From Liolophura sinensis (Eukaryota; Mollusca; Polyplacophora; Chitonida; Chitonidae), in NCBI RefSeq assembly GCF_032854445.1, contig NC_088303.1, positions 34,045,501-34,109,500 of the forward strand: DNA of 64,000 nt, given 5' to 3'. The notes beneath the pieces were generated by a model, which was given only the letters and a program-made list of their open reading frames with translations, did no database searches and was not told where the DNA came from. The position numbers and the translations under genes were made by a program. Each line of letters begins with the position of its first letter. Within the stretch, counting starts at the first letter, position 1. Below are positions 36,761 to 47,452 of this stretch, piece by piece.

Positions 36761-39700
36761 ATGGATTTATATATATTGTATTGGATCTTAGCTTAGAATC
36801 CTCACAAGTGATTGTACCCATATACAGTGTGTAACCAACTACTGGTACTTTTTATCAGGTGCGATTAGAACAGCTGTTTGTACCTGAACCATTCAAATAG
36901 TTTTGTTCGGTTTTTGATACAGTGTACAAAGGAATGGAAATTTCAAACTGTATGGCATATGACAGTATAGAGAAGAACGGAGCCTCCATGGTGCTTCTGC
37001 AGAACGGGTATGTGGCTATTCATTGGTTATAGACAAATCAGGAGCCTCTCAAGCTCTTTGTGAAGTTACGTATGTCACTTATTTGGTAAATGATAACTAT
37101 ATAAAAAAAAATCAGCATCTATTGGCGGATTTACCACAGATTTATCAACATTTATGACATGGATAAAACATAAATCAATATCTGATAATGAATGTATTAT
37201 GCTAAGTCATTTTTCTGCACAGACACTTTTCGATCTATGTATTTATTTGATTGGTGTTTTACGTCGCGCTCGAGAATATTTCCCTTATATTACGGCGGCC
37301 AGTATTATGGCTGGAGGAAAATGGGTACAGCCCGGGGGAAAACCACGACCATCCACAGGTTGCCGCAAGACCTCCCAACGTACTACCAGAGAGGAAGCCA
37401 GGCTTAGCTGGGCCTGAACTCGCAGCAATTGTATTGGTGAAACGTCCATTGTTAAGACACTGTTTGTTGGTCATGATAAAACGTAGTCAACAAACAAAGA
37501 AAAAAATAAATGTCACAGCAGTAACCATTCACGTTTTCTTAAAGGTTATGATAAAACGTGATGTCTTACAGTTTACGCTAAACATTCACAAACACCATCA
37601 CAATGAAGCTGTACCGTTAGGCTCATGATAACCATCGTCATCTGGACGACCAAGGGTGACAACTCTTGCATAAGATCGGTTCGTACGAGTCACATATTTA
37701 ACGAACATACCTCAAGCAACAAGAAGAAACAAAAGCCTTAGTTTATGGGCCAAGAGGCGAATGCGGTATCAGCCCCTATGATTATAAAGATCTCGTTTAT
37801 ATGTGATGCTGGACTCTGCAACCGACAGTCATATATATGGAGCCAATTTTGATACAACGCCGTCATCAACATTTACAGCTTCAGGATGTCTTACTTTTTG
37901 GAAAGAGTCTCCCTACCATCTTTCACATACTGGCGGACGTTTACGCGTTTACCGCCGACGTACAAAACATTATGCTGATTACCATATCACAAAGGCAAAC
38001 AGAAAGCGTGAGGCGCATTCGGTTACCATACAACAAGTCATATTGCAGACGTCAGTGATGTCTAATTACTTGTAGTTAACATCACTGCATTTGTTACCGA
38101 CATTCTGTTTAACCCATGGTGCTATAGAGGTCGTATAAGTTACAAATACAGTTTAAGCATGGCCCTAAACGGTTAAAATAATACCTTAACTAAGGTGAAC
38201 TGACAATAGGCCACATTTCACCGGTTACGTGTGACTAACTATTAGCCAAGTATCACACTACTGTGCATTGATTGCCGTCGGTGATAGCCTAACACAGTTG
38301 CATGATTGGAATACAGTTTCGCCTTTGAGTGGAACCTTCTACCTCTTGCATTCTACAAGGCATTCCTTGTGAAATCAGTGAGGGGAGGTTTCAGAACCCA
38401 TGTCATTTGTGAACTCTTTTAATGCAATTTCAACAGATACCTTCAGCTCTGAAACAGATAGGGCATATTTTCCACCAACTGGTTGGAGACAATTTATTAT
38501 TAGACTGCATTTTGAAAACTGGAGAAAAAAGCAGGATTCCAGTTTCTTTTGTTGTCCAGTATATATTTATTTGCAATTTAATCTGACAAATTGGTGGCAT
38601 TTGTGGCCTAGTGGTTAGCATGCTAGCGCAGATTAATGACCCTGGAACCTCACACAAATGCGACTGCTATGAATTCCAGGTTATATGGTCGCTTTATTTG
38701 CGGTCGAACGTGGAAAAGGTCAGGGGATGTTCTTGAGTTCGACGTAAAACACCAGTTAAGTGAAGAAATAAATAACCTGTTATATTACTGTTATATTTAT
38801 ATCCATGTATAACTGATCACTTCCACTCACAGGTGTGGAACAGGTGACCTGTTAGGACATGGTACAGGCTTTTACCATCTGCCTGGATTTGAAGATAACG
38901 TAATGGTGTCTACACCTATCCCCATGTTCCGTTTTTTACGGAGTCCATTCGTCATGGTCGAGTGTGAGTTCAACAAGCTGTGTACGATGGAAGAAAAGGC
39001 GCACTGCGACCAGGTAAAAATAGATCATTTCAGCAGTTCCATGTATTGAAAGTAGAAAAATAGCTGCGTTCAGTTCACTCAGAAGTTATTATCATTCAAT
39101 CCATGAATCAGTCATTTGCTTAGTCAGTTGTCTCTGCTAAATTAATTCCGTCTGTACAAATTTCCATAATGTCATCAGCGTTCATTGTCATGGTTGTTTT
39201 TTCAACCAGTTCACAGCTATAGTGTTTACTGAAGAATGGCCAAAGCTACTGATAAGAATTTCTCCGATAACTTAGTAAAATGCAATAAACCCAACTTCAT
39301 GCAGTTAATGGATACACATATTTATTGACAATATACAGCCAAACCCATCTGCAGAGTGTTAGATGCTCGTTTAAAACGAATATATCTCTTGATGAACCTC
39401 AACCTTTTCTGACTGTGTGTGGCATTGTGTCGTTTGTCAGTCCTGTAAGAGTGGAGGTATTGCCAGAAAACGTCGCGAGGTTTCCCGTAACTCAACTGTC
39501 ACGACATTGCTGGTACTGCCGGAATCCGAAACACAGTCTTCCAAGTTCGGTGAGTACGAAACAGTATAAAAAATTACAGGATGTATAGTGAGTCAAACCA
39601 GAGCAGTGACGGCAGTGTGATATGTTAAATGGTCACACATATTGTCGGTGAAATACGGCCACTTTTCACGTTACCTCAATTAGGACTTGATGCTATTTAT

Positions 39701-41073
39701 GAAAGTGCTTAAATAGTAGCAACTTGATTACATGCTCCCTAACACGTTGTGAGGATAGTTGCAAAATATTAGACGTCACAGGTCTAGAATTACTCAAAAT
39801 GCTGTGTTGTGATGACATTTAAAATTCAATCAACTTAAAACCAAGGGCCAAGGTGGTTAGCCTGCCAGCCTGTCGCAATGACTCAGCATCCTTTCACCAT
39901 CCTTTCGCTGTGAGTTCAAGTCCAACACACGCTGGCTTTCGTGGGATGGTCTGTCAGCAACTGGTGGATGGTCGTGTGTTTCCCTCAGGCACTGCCCGGT
40001 TTCATCCCACTATAACCCTGGCCGCCGTCTATTGAGACGAAATATTCTTGAGTACGGCGTAAAACACCAATCAACTAAATGAATAAAACTATACAGTTGT
40101 TCAGGTTTCTGCTGTTGCCCTTCTTTCATTGTGTAAAAGGAGATTCTTCAGTGTACTTACGTCGTATCCTCTAGCACGTGATCAAAACAGTACCCTCAAT
40201 TCTCAGTCATGCTGGCTTCCTCTCCGGCCGTAAGTGGGAAGGTCTACCAGCAACCTGCGGATGGTCGTGGGTTTCCCCCGGGCTGTGCCCGGTTTCCACC
40301 CACCATAATGCTGGCCGCCGTCGTATAAGTGAAATATTCTTGAGTACGGCGTAAAACACCAATCAAAAAAAAAAAAAAAAAAAAATCAATTCTCAGAAAC
40401 TAGTTTATTCTTCAACTGAGATACGTCAGTTGGCTGAGAAAATTTAACAAAATGGCAAATGCAACATGGGCTTTTTCATAGGCACTGGAATTCGATTAAT
40501 GTCAGCCTATATTATAGCAAGACACCTTGTATATTCAACACTGAAGATGTTAAAAAAGTTTTTCAATCAAAGAATGGGGGGCCTCCGTGGCTCAGTCGGT
40601 TAGCGCGCTAGCGCAGCGTAATGACCCAGGAGCCTCTCACCAATGCGGTCGCTGTGAGTTCAAGTCCAGCTCATGCTGGCTTTCTCTCCGGCCGTAAGTG
40701 GGAAGGTCTGCCAGCAACCTGCGGATGGTCGTGGGTTTCCCCCGGGCTGTGCCCGGTTTCCACCCACCATAATGCTGGCCGCCGTCGTATAAGTGAAATA
40801 TTCTTGAGTACGGCGTAAAACACCAATCAAAAAAAAAAAAAAAAAAAAAAATCAAAGAATGGGATATACACCTCGATACAACCGCAAACATAAAATCTTA
40901 ATGTTTCAGACTTCGTTTCCCAAAAACATTGTGTTGACCAAATGACCATTATCCTGACTGTGGTCATCTTAGGGACTCTCGTCGTGCTTTCCACGGGCGC
41001 CGCCATTTGGTTCTGCGTCAGGTGGTCTCACGTGAGGCAGGCGACTGGAAGTTCAGACATGAAGGGGAGATAA
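30459..41073 (+). CDS. Zona pellucida (ZP) domain single-pass membrane protein, 10 exons, 401 aa
   Basis: Exons: 30459-30509, 31744-31863, 32343-32370, 34536-34720, 35220-35356, 36493-36638, 36923-37007, 38833-39013, 39441-39549, 40910-41073. All junctions are GT-AG and all phases agree, giving 1206 nt. Residues 1-17 are a signal peptide. ZP-N is about 68-165 with Cys71, 101, 124 (in the conserved CG) and 158. ZP-C is about 175-313 with Cys232, 252, 295, 301, 309 and 313. A furin-type RKRR site (320-323) is followed by a hydrophobic patch (TTLLVLP). A transmembrane helix spans about 359-384, and a 17-residue basic tail ends the protein. N-glycosylation sequons occur at 115 and 328. ZP domains polymerise into extracellular matrices after furin release; egg-coat, cuticle and epithelial matrix proteins share this layout, so the specific matrix is unknown. 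Exon 3 is a 28-nt microexon. Confidence 0.95.
30950..31110 (+). repeat. Dispersed repeat family C, right part, ZP intron 1
   Basis: GGTTTATGGGTAGAGG, ACTGCACCCTCGGTATCTG, ATAAAACTCATGACTTAAA and TTAGTCGTCATTAGGG are shared with other fragments of the family in the neighbouring introns. Confidence 0.6.
32485..32745. mobile_element. Dispersed element family B, in intron 3 of the ZP gene
   Basis: It starts with GTATGTATGTATGTGTGC and continues TCATATGACGACGAGG, GGCAGGGCGAGTCCATGCCG and GACACTGGGTCAACCAG. It then extends into a segment (AACATCTCATTGCTTAGTGC) absent from the truncated copy at 2.0 kb but present at 53.3 kb. Confidence 0.7.
33142..33341. other. Assembly gap, 200 N
   Basis: Exactly 200 N in intron 3 of the ZP gene, the size of a conventional fixed-length scaffold gap. 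The eight bases before it (TCACAGTG) are repeated as the first eight bases after it, so the flanking contigs may overlap rather than be separated. Confidence 0.99.
33438..33663 (-). mobile_element. SINE family A with expanded (TTTA)n tail, ZP intron 3
   Basis: A roughly 65-bp (TTTA)n tract grows directly from the SINE tail. It is followed by GATTGGTGTTTTACTCCG, GGCCAGCATTATGGTGGGAG and GAAGCCAGCATGAGCT, where the copy stops before the head. Confidence 0.85.
33683..36215 (+). repeat. Cluster of four family C fragments in ZP introns 3-5
   Basis: Fragments lie at about 33683-33745, 34966-35050, 35467-35720 and 36000-36215. All contain variants of ACTGTCGTCGCTGCTCTGG with TTTTACTCTCTGTGCTGT. The longer ones add GGCCGTATTTCACCGG before it and GTTTATGGGTAGAGGAAACC after it. 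Exons 4 and 5 lie between fragments. Confidence 0.55.
36261..36404. repeat. 16-bp minisatellite, 9 units, 48-bp higher-order period
   Basis: Units are variants of TAATGRTGCATGACAG. Units 4-6 are repeated as units 7-9 (TAATCGTGCATGGCAG, TAATGATGCATGACAG, TAATGGTACATGACAA/T). The array ends 88 bases before the exon 6 acceptor of the ZP gene. Met-His-Asp-Tyr-Cys frames on the minus strand are artefacts. Confidence 0.93.
36668..36769. repeat. 102-bp perfect palindrome with (AT)n core
   Basis: The arm starts TAAATCCATAACAATATA and ends with its reverse complement TATATTGTTATGGATTTA around an alternating AT centre. It lies in ZP intron 6 and could extrude as a cruciform. Confidence 0.9.
37239..37440 (-). 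mobile_element. SINE family A in ZP intron 7
   Basis: TTTATTTGATTGGTGTTTTA, CGGCGGCCAGTATTATGG, CCCACGACC-like body and AGAGAGGAAGCCAGGC. The head is degraded near the GCAGCAATTGTATTGGTG segment. Confidence 0.8.
38110..38275 (+). repeat. Family C fragment, ZP intron 7
   Basis: CCCATGGTGCTATAGAGG, ACTAAGGTGAACTGACAATA and GGCCACATTTCACCGGTTAC match the copy near 36.0 kb. Confidence 0.55.
38592..38775 (+). mobile_element. Modular SINE: tRNA-like head, different body, family A tail
   Basis: The head is GTGGCCTAGTGGTTAGCATG (A-box-like), then a short unrelated body, then the family A end (TTCTTGAGTTCGACGTAAAA, CACCAGTTAA, AAATAAATAA). The arrangement suggests a SINE variant with an exchanged or deleted centre. 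Confidence 0.6.
39596..39770 (-). repeat. Family C fragment, antisense, ZP intron 9
   Basis: ACCAGAGCAGTGACGGCAG, AAATGGTCACAC, GGTGAAATACGGCC and the downstream block match the antisense copy at 23.7 kb. Confidence 0.6.
39845..40087 (+). mobile_element. SINE family A, old near full-length copy, ZP intron 9
   Basis: Diverged head (GGCCAAGGTGGTTAGCC), B box GAGTTCAAGTCCAAC, body and tail ending CACCAATCAACTAAATGAAT. Confidence 0.8.
40207..40385 (+). mobile_element. Young 5'-truncated SINE family A with target-site duplication
   Basis: The copy starts inside the body at TCATGCTGGCTTCCTCTCC and ends in about 20 A. It is flanked by an 11-bp direct repeat, TCAATTCTCAG (40196-40206 and 40386-40396). 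5' truncation plus target duplication is the signature of LINE-driven target-primed insertion. Confidence 0.92.
40579..40850 (+). mobile_element. Young full-length SINE family A with target-site duplication
   Basis: Best reference copy. The head GGGCCTCCGTGGCTCAGTCG holds an A-box-like motif, and GTGAGTTCAAGTCCAGC is the B-box region. A GC-rich central body follows, then GTATAAGTGAAATATTCTTG, CACCAATC and about 25 A. Direct repeats of about 14 bp (AATCAAAGAATGGG, 40565-40578 and 40850-40863) flank it. It lies about 50 bases upstream of the last ZP exon. Confidence 0.95.
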
Positions 41074-41173
41074 CTCTCACGGCACAAGTCCCAAACCTGT
41101 GCAATGTTTTCAACTGACGGAGAACGACAAGTGTTTTCTTGTGTTCACGATGTATATTGCTGTAAAGATGGAA

Positions 41174-41179
41174 AATAAA
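41174..41179 (+). terminator. Poly(A) signal of the ZP gene
   Basis: AATAAA lies 101 bases after the ZP stop codon (in GGAAAATAAATGC). It is the first canonical hexamer downstream and gives a 3' UTR of about 120-130 nt. It is the natural end of this transcription unit. Confidence 0.7.
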
Positions 41180-41804
41180 TGCATGCGGAAAGTTGTTCGC
41201 TAAAAAAAAGCTGTGATTCGTGAAAGAAGAATTGTGTAATATTAATTTGATTAACTGATTTATCTGAAACTATATCAACAAAATAATTGCGCGATTGGGC
41301 AAATGAGAACATTTAACCGAACAGTTGTAAAATGAGTGTCGGTGAAAGTTGTATTAAGCTGCATTACGTATATTACAAAGTATTGGGCGATATTATACAT
41401 CTAACAGTAACCACATAGCTTAGTCCTGGGTGAGCATGTATAAATATATCATTAAACACCTTTAATTTGTATGAATAAATTAAATATTTTAACTAACTAT
41501 ATAAATTTTGGACGACTATTTCATTATTCTGTGTATTATAGCTGTTAACTTTGACCAGATAAATGTACATAGATCACTGTTGTAAATAGATTGCTTGTCT
41601 ATTTTGTATCTTAGTGCTTATTTTATGGCATCTTGCATACAAATCGTATTACTTGTACAGCTTTACCAAAGACTTGTAAAATAGCCACAGTTTTATCCCA
41701 AAATTGCCATCACACGTATTAAATCATTATTCGAAAGCTATTCATTGCTTTAACTATTTATTTGTCTGATTAGTCTTGCAGCATTGTTATATTTTGCAAT
41801 GTAA

Positions 41805-41930
41805 TGCTTATATTTATTTATTTATTTATTTATTTGCCTGGTGTATTACACCGTACTCCAGAATAGTTCACTTATATGACGACGGGAAATCCATGACCAT
41901 CGGCAGGTTGTTTGGCAGACCATTCCACTT
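41805..41930 (-). mobile_element. SINE family A fragment with (TTTA)n tail
   Basis: TTTATTTATTTGCCTGGTG, CCGTACTCCAGAATAGTTC, then an internal deletion and CATGACCATCGGCAGG. Confidence 0.75.
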
Positions 41931-42590
41931 ATATATGTAGCATCTTATAGACAAATCGTATTATCTGTACAGCTTTAACAAAGCCCCGTAAAGTAGTAAT
42001 TTTGTTTCCCAAAAGTACATCACCAATATAAAATCTTTTTTCGGTTGATTGTTTACTTATTCATTTAATTGTTTATCTGATTGGGGTTTCGAATAATCTC
42101 AAGTTTTATACTTTACTGTCCCAAAATATCACACGTCCAACTTGATTTGGTTTATTCAATTACTGTTCAACGCCATACACAATTAAGAATTTTTCTCTTA
42201 TGTGAGGGCTGCCAGTTTTGTGGTTGGAGGAAACCAAAGTGTCCGGAGTAAACCACACACCACTGGTGAAATACTGGCAAACTGTCCCACGTTTAGCATG
42301 TGTCATATTGGTGGAAGTGATATCCAGTGTGATTCATGCAAGACAGCATCATCCACCATGGATTTTTACCACGTCCTCGAGAGCTGAAATTACAGCAAAG
42401 TATTCTGTTAAATATAGCACTGCTATTTTATTAATTCAACACAAATATTATATTACACTAACAGGATATCATGTTGAATATGACACAGTTAAGTTATAAT
42501 ATAGAATACATTCTGTTGTCTATTTCTTTGAGCGAGTCGCTTGTATCCAGCTCTCTGTAAAATCAGACATACTCACTATCAAAACTGCCA

Positions 42591-43241
42591 GTGACGCGTG
42601 ACAACACGAGCTCTGCACATGGATAGGTTGGAAGTCAATTTTATTGCAAGGAAAATGAAGTTAAAACACTTTTTCTAATTCATAATTTTAAAGTCCATAA
42701 GCTCGATTTCGACAGCAAGAAAACATTGCCTTGGGTGACGTCATAATTATTAACAAAACAGTGGTATGCTGGATATTGAGCGGAGTTCAACGCGTTTTGA
42801 TTAGGACGATAACAGTTACCTAAACTGCTACTGACTGAACTGTAAATCCTGTTACTGACACTACCATATTTGAAATTGTTTCAACATTTTAGTATGATAT
42901 AAACTTAATAAATGAATTTTATTTTATCTCTTGTAGTATATAATCTCATGACGGTAAGGATTTAGAGATGGATGTGAGGAAATTAAAGTCATGTAGTCCA
43001 TTCGCAGAGAAAGTAGTGTAGGCTGTGTTACTGTGTTGAGTTTGTTGTAACCGCTTGTTGGTGCGGCTGTTCTAACTTGGCTTTTGAATAATTATGACGT
43101 CACCCGAGACAATGCGCTCTTGGTGTCGAAACTAAGCTTATGGATTTTAACAGTATGGATTAGAAAAAGTATTCTAACTGCATTTTCTTTGTAAAAATAT
43201 GGAAGTTCAATGCGCAGAGCTTGTGTTGTTACGCGTCTCAC
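42591..43241. repeat. Large diverged inverted repeat (arms about 160 bp)
   Basis: The left arm (42591-42751) starts GTGACGCGTGACAACACGAG and ends GGTGACGTCATAATTATT. The right arm (43087-43241) is its diverged reverse complement, starting AATAATTATGACGTCACCCG. The central 335 bp have no ORF. It looks like a MITE with long terminal inverted repeats or two inverted copies of one element. Confidence 0.8.
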
Positions 43242-44789
43242 TCAGACAACATACTTTCTGTTGAAATTAACAGATTATTTTTTTGAGTGTATACGCAAAT
43301 ATACATATAAGTAGCGAACCCGTTAAACATACTGTAGGACACAACAAATAACGAACAATTTCTGTCAAGGTCTAACTCATATAGTCAACTTCTAAAATTA
43401 TATATCTGTTTAAAAACAATCAGACAGAACGCGACAAACCAAAGGATATCTCAGCGACAAACCAAAGATATCTCAGTAAATGCTTGACAAATGTGATCTT
43501 ACATAGCAAACCAACAAATCACATTTGGAGCTTTACAAGGATTAAAATATAGCTACATGGTGCAGAAGTTACTCCATCTTGATTACAGACTAAATAAAGC
43601 CATAAAACTTCCTGACTTTTACCTGTCCACCAAGCGACGTATAATACAACCAATGTAATATAAGGAATTGGAGGCTGTCCAAGATTTTTACAATTCACTT
43701 ATGCCCCCCTCTAAGTAGTTACAGGGAATAGCGAAAAACACGCCCACATAAACTGGGTAGAGGCTTAGGTATGCATGCTCACAGTGTGACACTCAAACCC
43801 AAGGACAAATCTGTCAGATCTGGTAGAAATGAAAAATGTGGAAGGCTTCCACATACATACTACAGTATGGTATCGATAAGGCGCCTTGAAGATGAATATG
43901 TCGAATAATAAAACTGTTGAACAACAAAACATTCGGACAAAGCTTTAATGTTACTGTTAAGGGGCATGGGCAGGTGATAACCAGGTGTCCTCTCTAAAGA
44001 GACCACGATTTCGAGAAATCCGAATGGCTAGCAATTTTTTAAACACGTTTTTTTTTGTTTTTGTGCCTTCAAAAACGGGCTGTAGTCAGCTGGATTTGGA
44101 TGTCATTTGGTCATGTGAATGAACAGAATATTCTGTCCAATCAGAAAAAGCGATGTCTGAGCTTATAGATTACTCTGGATCTGACGTCACATTGCGGCAT
44201 GAGAGTTCCATATAGTACGCATGTACTGAGAGATAGGTGCAATTTGTTTTTCTCCTGCAGAGTTGATAGCGGGCAAGTGTACATTTGGTGAAAGATCTAA
44301 AATTTTGCCCCACCCACCCCCCGCCAAAAATGGATCGTTGGAAGCAAAAAAAAATGTCATACAACAACCTCAAAACACCTTTCTAAACTTCGCAGAACCC
44401 TCAGTATCAGATAAAACGTGCAACCTAGTTTAGAAGACATAATAACGTTTGACATGCTCAGATATCACGTTTGCGTGGATGAGCAGCAGCTTAATTGTAA
44501 GAGGAAAGGGACAAGCGCGTAGAAAGCACAATGCAGCCCATTTCACCATCACAGTACACACATTTACACTGTATCCAAGATAGCCGCCGACAAGGTCTAA
44601 TTTAAGTGCGTGCGGATTAAGGTAAACCGTTAATTCTCAGTGGATGGAAAAACTTGAATCTTCCATCACTTTACTTCTTAATATAGGCTACTGTAATTGC
44701 CAGGTCTTCCTCATCAAAGACTGAGAAATATGATTATAGTCAATCCTGAAGGCTGTTTATATGATATCACATAAAATATTTTTCCGCTT

Positions 44790-44925
44790 ATATATTTATT
44801 TGATTTATTTGATTGGTGTTTTACGCCGTACTCAAGAATCTTTCACTTGTACGACGGCGGCCAGCATTATGGTGGGAGGAAACCGGACCGTAGGAGTTCG
44901 GGGGAAACCCACGACCATCCGCAGG
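44790..44925 (-). mobile_element. SINE family A, 3' half
   Basis: TTTATTTGATTGGTGTTTTA, CGACGGCGGCCAGCATTATG, AAACCCACGACCATCCGC. Well conserved, with the head missing. Confidence 0.85.
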
Positions 44926-45191
44926 TTTCCGCTTATATAAGTTTTTTTCACATAATTCAAAGTTTGTTCGTATTCACCATGTGGAACTCGTCTTCAGTGA
45001 AACCCGTCAGTAACATGTATGGTGTCAATATATAAGGCGCCTTGACCAATAGCGGTAATCAAATGTCCCCCAAACGCTTCAACATGATTATTTATAATGT
45101 GTATGTATAATTTATTATGTCTTGCATTATGTTACATTTATAATTTTCATATCACAAACAATTCTGGCTGTATAAAGACTATCATAAATGT

Positions 45192-45523
45192 TAACAGTAT
45201 TATCGTTAATAGGAATTACACTTTCTGAATATAGCACAGATTCTAGTGCTGAAATTTGGCTGAGACCACTGCGGGTGGAAGGTAGTTGACCGGTAGACTT
45301 TACAGCGAACATGCATTACCCCTCTGATGATCACAAACGACCTTCCATTTTTGTGGAAGGCCTGTTGGTCGAGTGGTCTAGACGGTTGACATGTATTGCT
45401 GGCGGTTTGGTGCCTGACTCAGAGGTCGCTGGTTTGAAACCCGCAGTGGTCTCAGCCAAATTTCAGCACTAGAATTTGTGCTATATTCAGAAAGTGTAAT
45501 CCATATTAACGATAATACTGTTA
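45192..45523. repeat. Inverted repeat with tRNA-like centre
   Basis: The 85-bp arms (45192-45276 and 45439-45523) are nearly perfect reverse complements: ACTGCGGGT versus ACCCGCAGT, and TTTCTGAATATAGCAC versus GTGCTATATTCAGAAA. The spacer contains GGCCTGTTGGTCGAGTGGTC and GGTTTGAAACCC, which are A- and B-box-like, so a tRNA-derived SINE probably forms one side. Confidence 0.85.
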
Positions 45524-47452
45524 CTTAATCCACTTTCTAATGACTTCTATACCTATCGATCATAAATGTTAAAAAAAAAAACAATTACCCTCATACACCG
45601 AGAAAAAAGCTGTTTTAACGCTATATATAAGAAACACATAAGTGCCTGGTCGTTGGGCTAAAGACGAAAAATAGCCTATTGTGCAATACACATTTATGTA
45701 TGGTTAAATCTGATACTTAACATCATACTAGAGAATTTTTCACTCGCACAATGGCGAAAGTTAATTTATGCGTGGAGCAGACTGGAGTGAACAGGTCAAA
45801 CCACCGATCGTTGGCAAACTACCGACGATCTTTCCAAAGTGTGACGTACATATTTGCACACCATACTGGTGACAAGAGGTCTTTAAAGAACACTAGATTT
45901 TACAAACTGCCACAAGGGTGCAGTCGACCGCTTATTGTCATCAATGCCCCACAGGCTGTGGCATCGCCTTAATTATTACGACAAAATTCCACTCATACCG
46001 CGCTCATGGTTATACGCTAATGCCACATTTGACATCCCGTACACTTTATTTGAGATATATGCTTACAAAAGGAACCTTAAACTATACTTACATGAAATGG
46101 TGGTTTTGTCTTCAAATATTTTTTCTTACACTCTACACACAGTAGTATTTGTATAGGCATAACATTATTATTGATTTTCACCTTTATCTTAGTTCCATTA
46201 AAACAAATTTTATTAAAGTTTTAGCAGGGAGAGAACAAGCACCCCGGGGGTTTCATTTCCCCCTTTCCAACGGTCATCTGACGTAAACATCTTGTAAATT
46301 TCTGGTGAAATAAAAAAATCAAGTCAATAAAAATCATGAGAATTGGCCAAAAATTCCCTGTAAGATTATGGGCGAAATGCCAGTCGTCATCATAAAAATG
46401 CTGCCGACTTTCCCTGAAGTAGAGTTTCATGATAAGGCGTACTGAGAATGTGTATATAGAGGCCTTGCTCCACTATGGACCTCTCGGAATATCAGACATG
46501 TTCTAGGCCAGTTAAAGAACTGGGTATTTCCATGTATACCACATGTATTTACTAGAAAGGCATTTGACGGGCAAACATTACAATCTAGTAACAGAACAAA
46601 GTAATTCCTTGCATACTTCACTGCATACATATTACTGAGAAGTACCGTAGAAGTTATTCTATTCTATAGCCAAATACTATGAATGCCAATGATGGTTTCT
46701 TTTCCTCACTTTTGAAAGTATGTATCATAGAAAATGCTATGGCATTATAGTGATGGAAATATACCATAATTTTCTTCATTGAAAAAACACACCGTGAGAT
46801 GTTTATAAACGGTTGCAAACGATAGTGTACAATATATGGATAACCCATCCAAACCATTACGTCTAACTCTTAAACATAGCTATTTCAAATACAGACAGAT
46901 GTTCAAAAAAGTATTTGGTCATTCATGACTGCTTAACCTTGTGCCCTTTCTTGACAATGTTAATAAATGTCTTAAAGATCATGTATGTATAATTCAGTTA
47001 TCCATAAAAAGGTAACAGTAAAAATTTCACCTAAATAGAAAACATGGTTGATATAAAACAGAATTCGTTGCCATTGAACCCGACAACCAATAGCTACCAT
47101 AGATTATTTCTTTGGGCGTTTCGCTGTAATGATCTTAACAACCAATTATAAGAAAAAGTTTCACAGCCGTGTATTGGAATCCTATAAAACACCTGTAATG
47201 AGCTAAGTTCATTTTTCATCCTTGATTGTAATCCAGAAAAAAATCAATTCTCCCATGATTATTTGAAAGGTAATTGTCGATGACTTTGAGAAACTAGGAT
47301 GGAACCCAAGAAGAATAGGTTCTTCATAAGTACCTCACAGAAAGCCACCAAATTTTCTTTGAAAATGACGTCGCCTATACGCTTTAACGTCATGCACTCT
47401 GAGAAAGTAATACATAATGGTCAACCATGATTTTTCGTCCAATGTTATTGTT

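Larger units (their letters stand above)
41180..47452. other. Intergenic region between the ZP and GNAT genes
   Basis: No supported gene. Contents: antisense SINE fragments at 41.8 and 44.8 kb, a related repeat at about 42140-42300, and two large inverted repeats (42.6-43.2 and 45.2-45.5 kb). Frames at 45751-46156 show no recognisable domain. Confidence 0.55.

Noticed and set aside
40579-40665. tRNA gene (A and B boxes present)
   Set aside because: The sequence cannot fold into a normal cloverleaf of tRNA length, because the anticodon-to-T-arm spacing is too long. It is the head of a full SINE with poly-A tail and target duplication.
45361-45452. tRNA gene near GGCCTGTTGGTCGAGTGG
   Set aside because: A- and B-box-like motifs are present, but the spacing is too long and the region is part of a repeated/inverted element.
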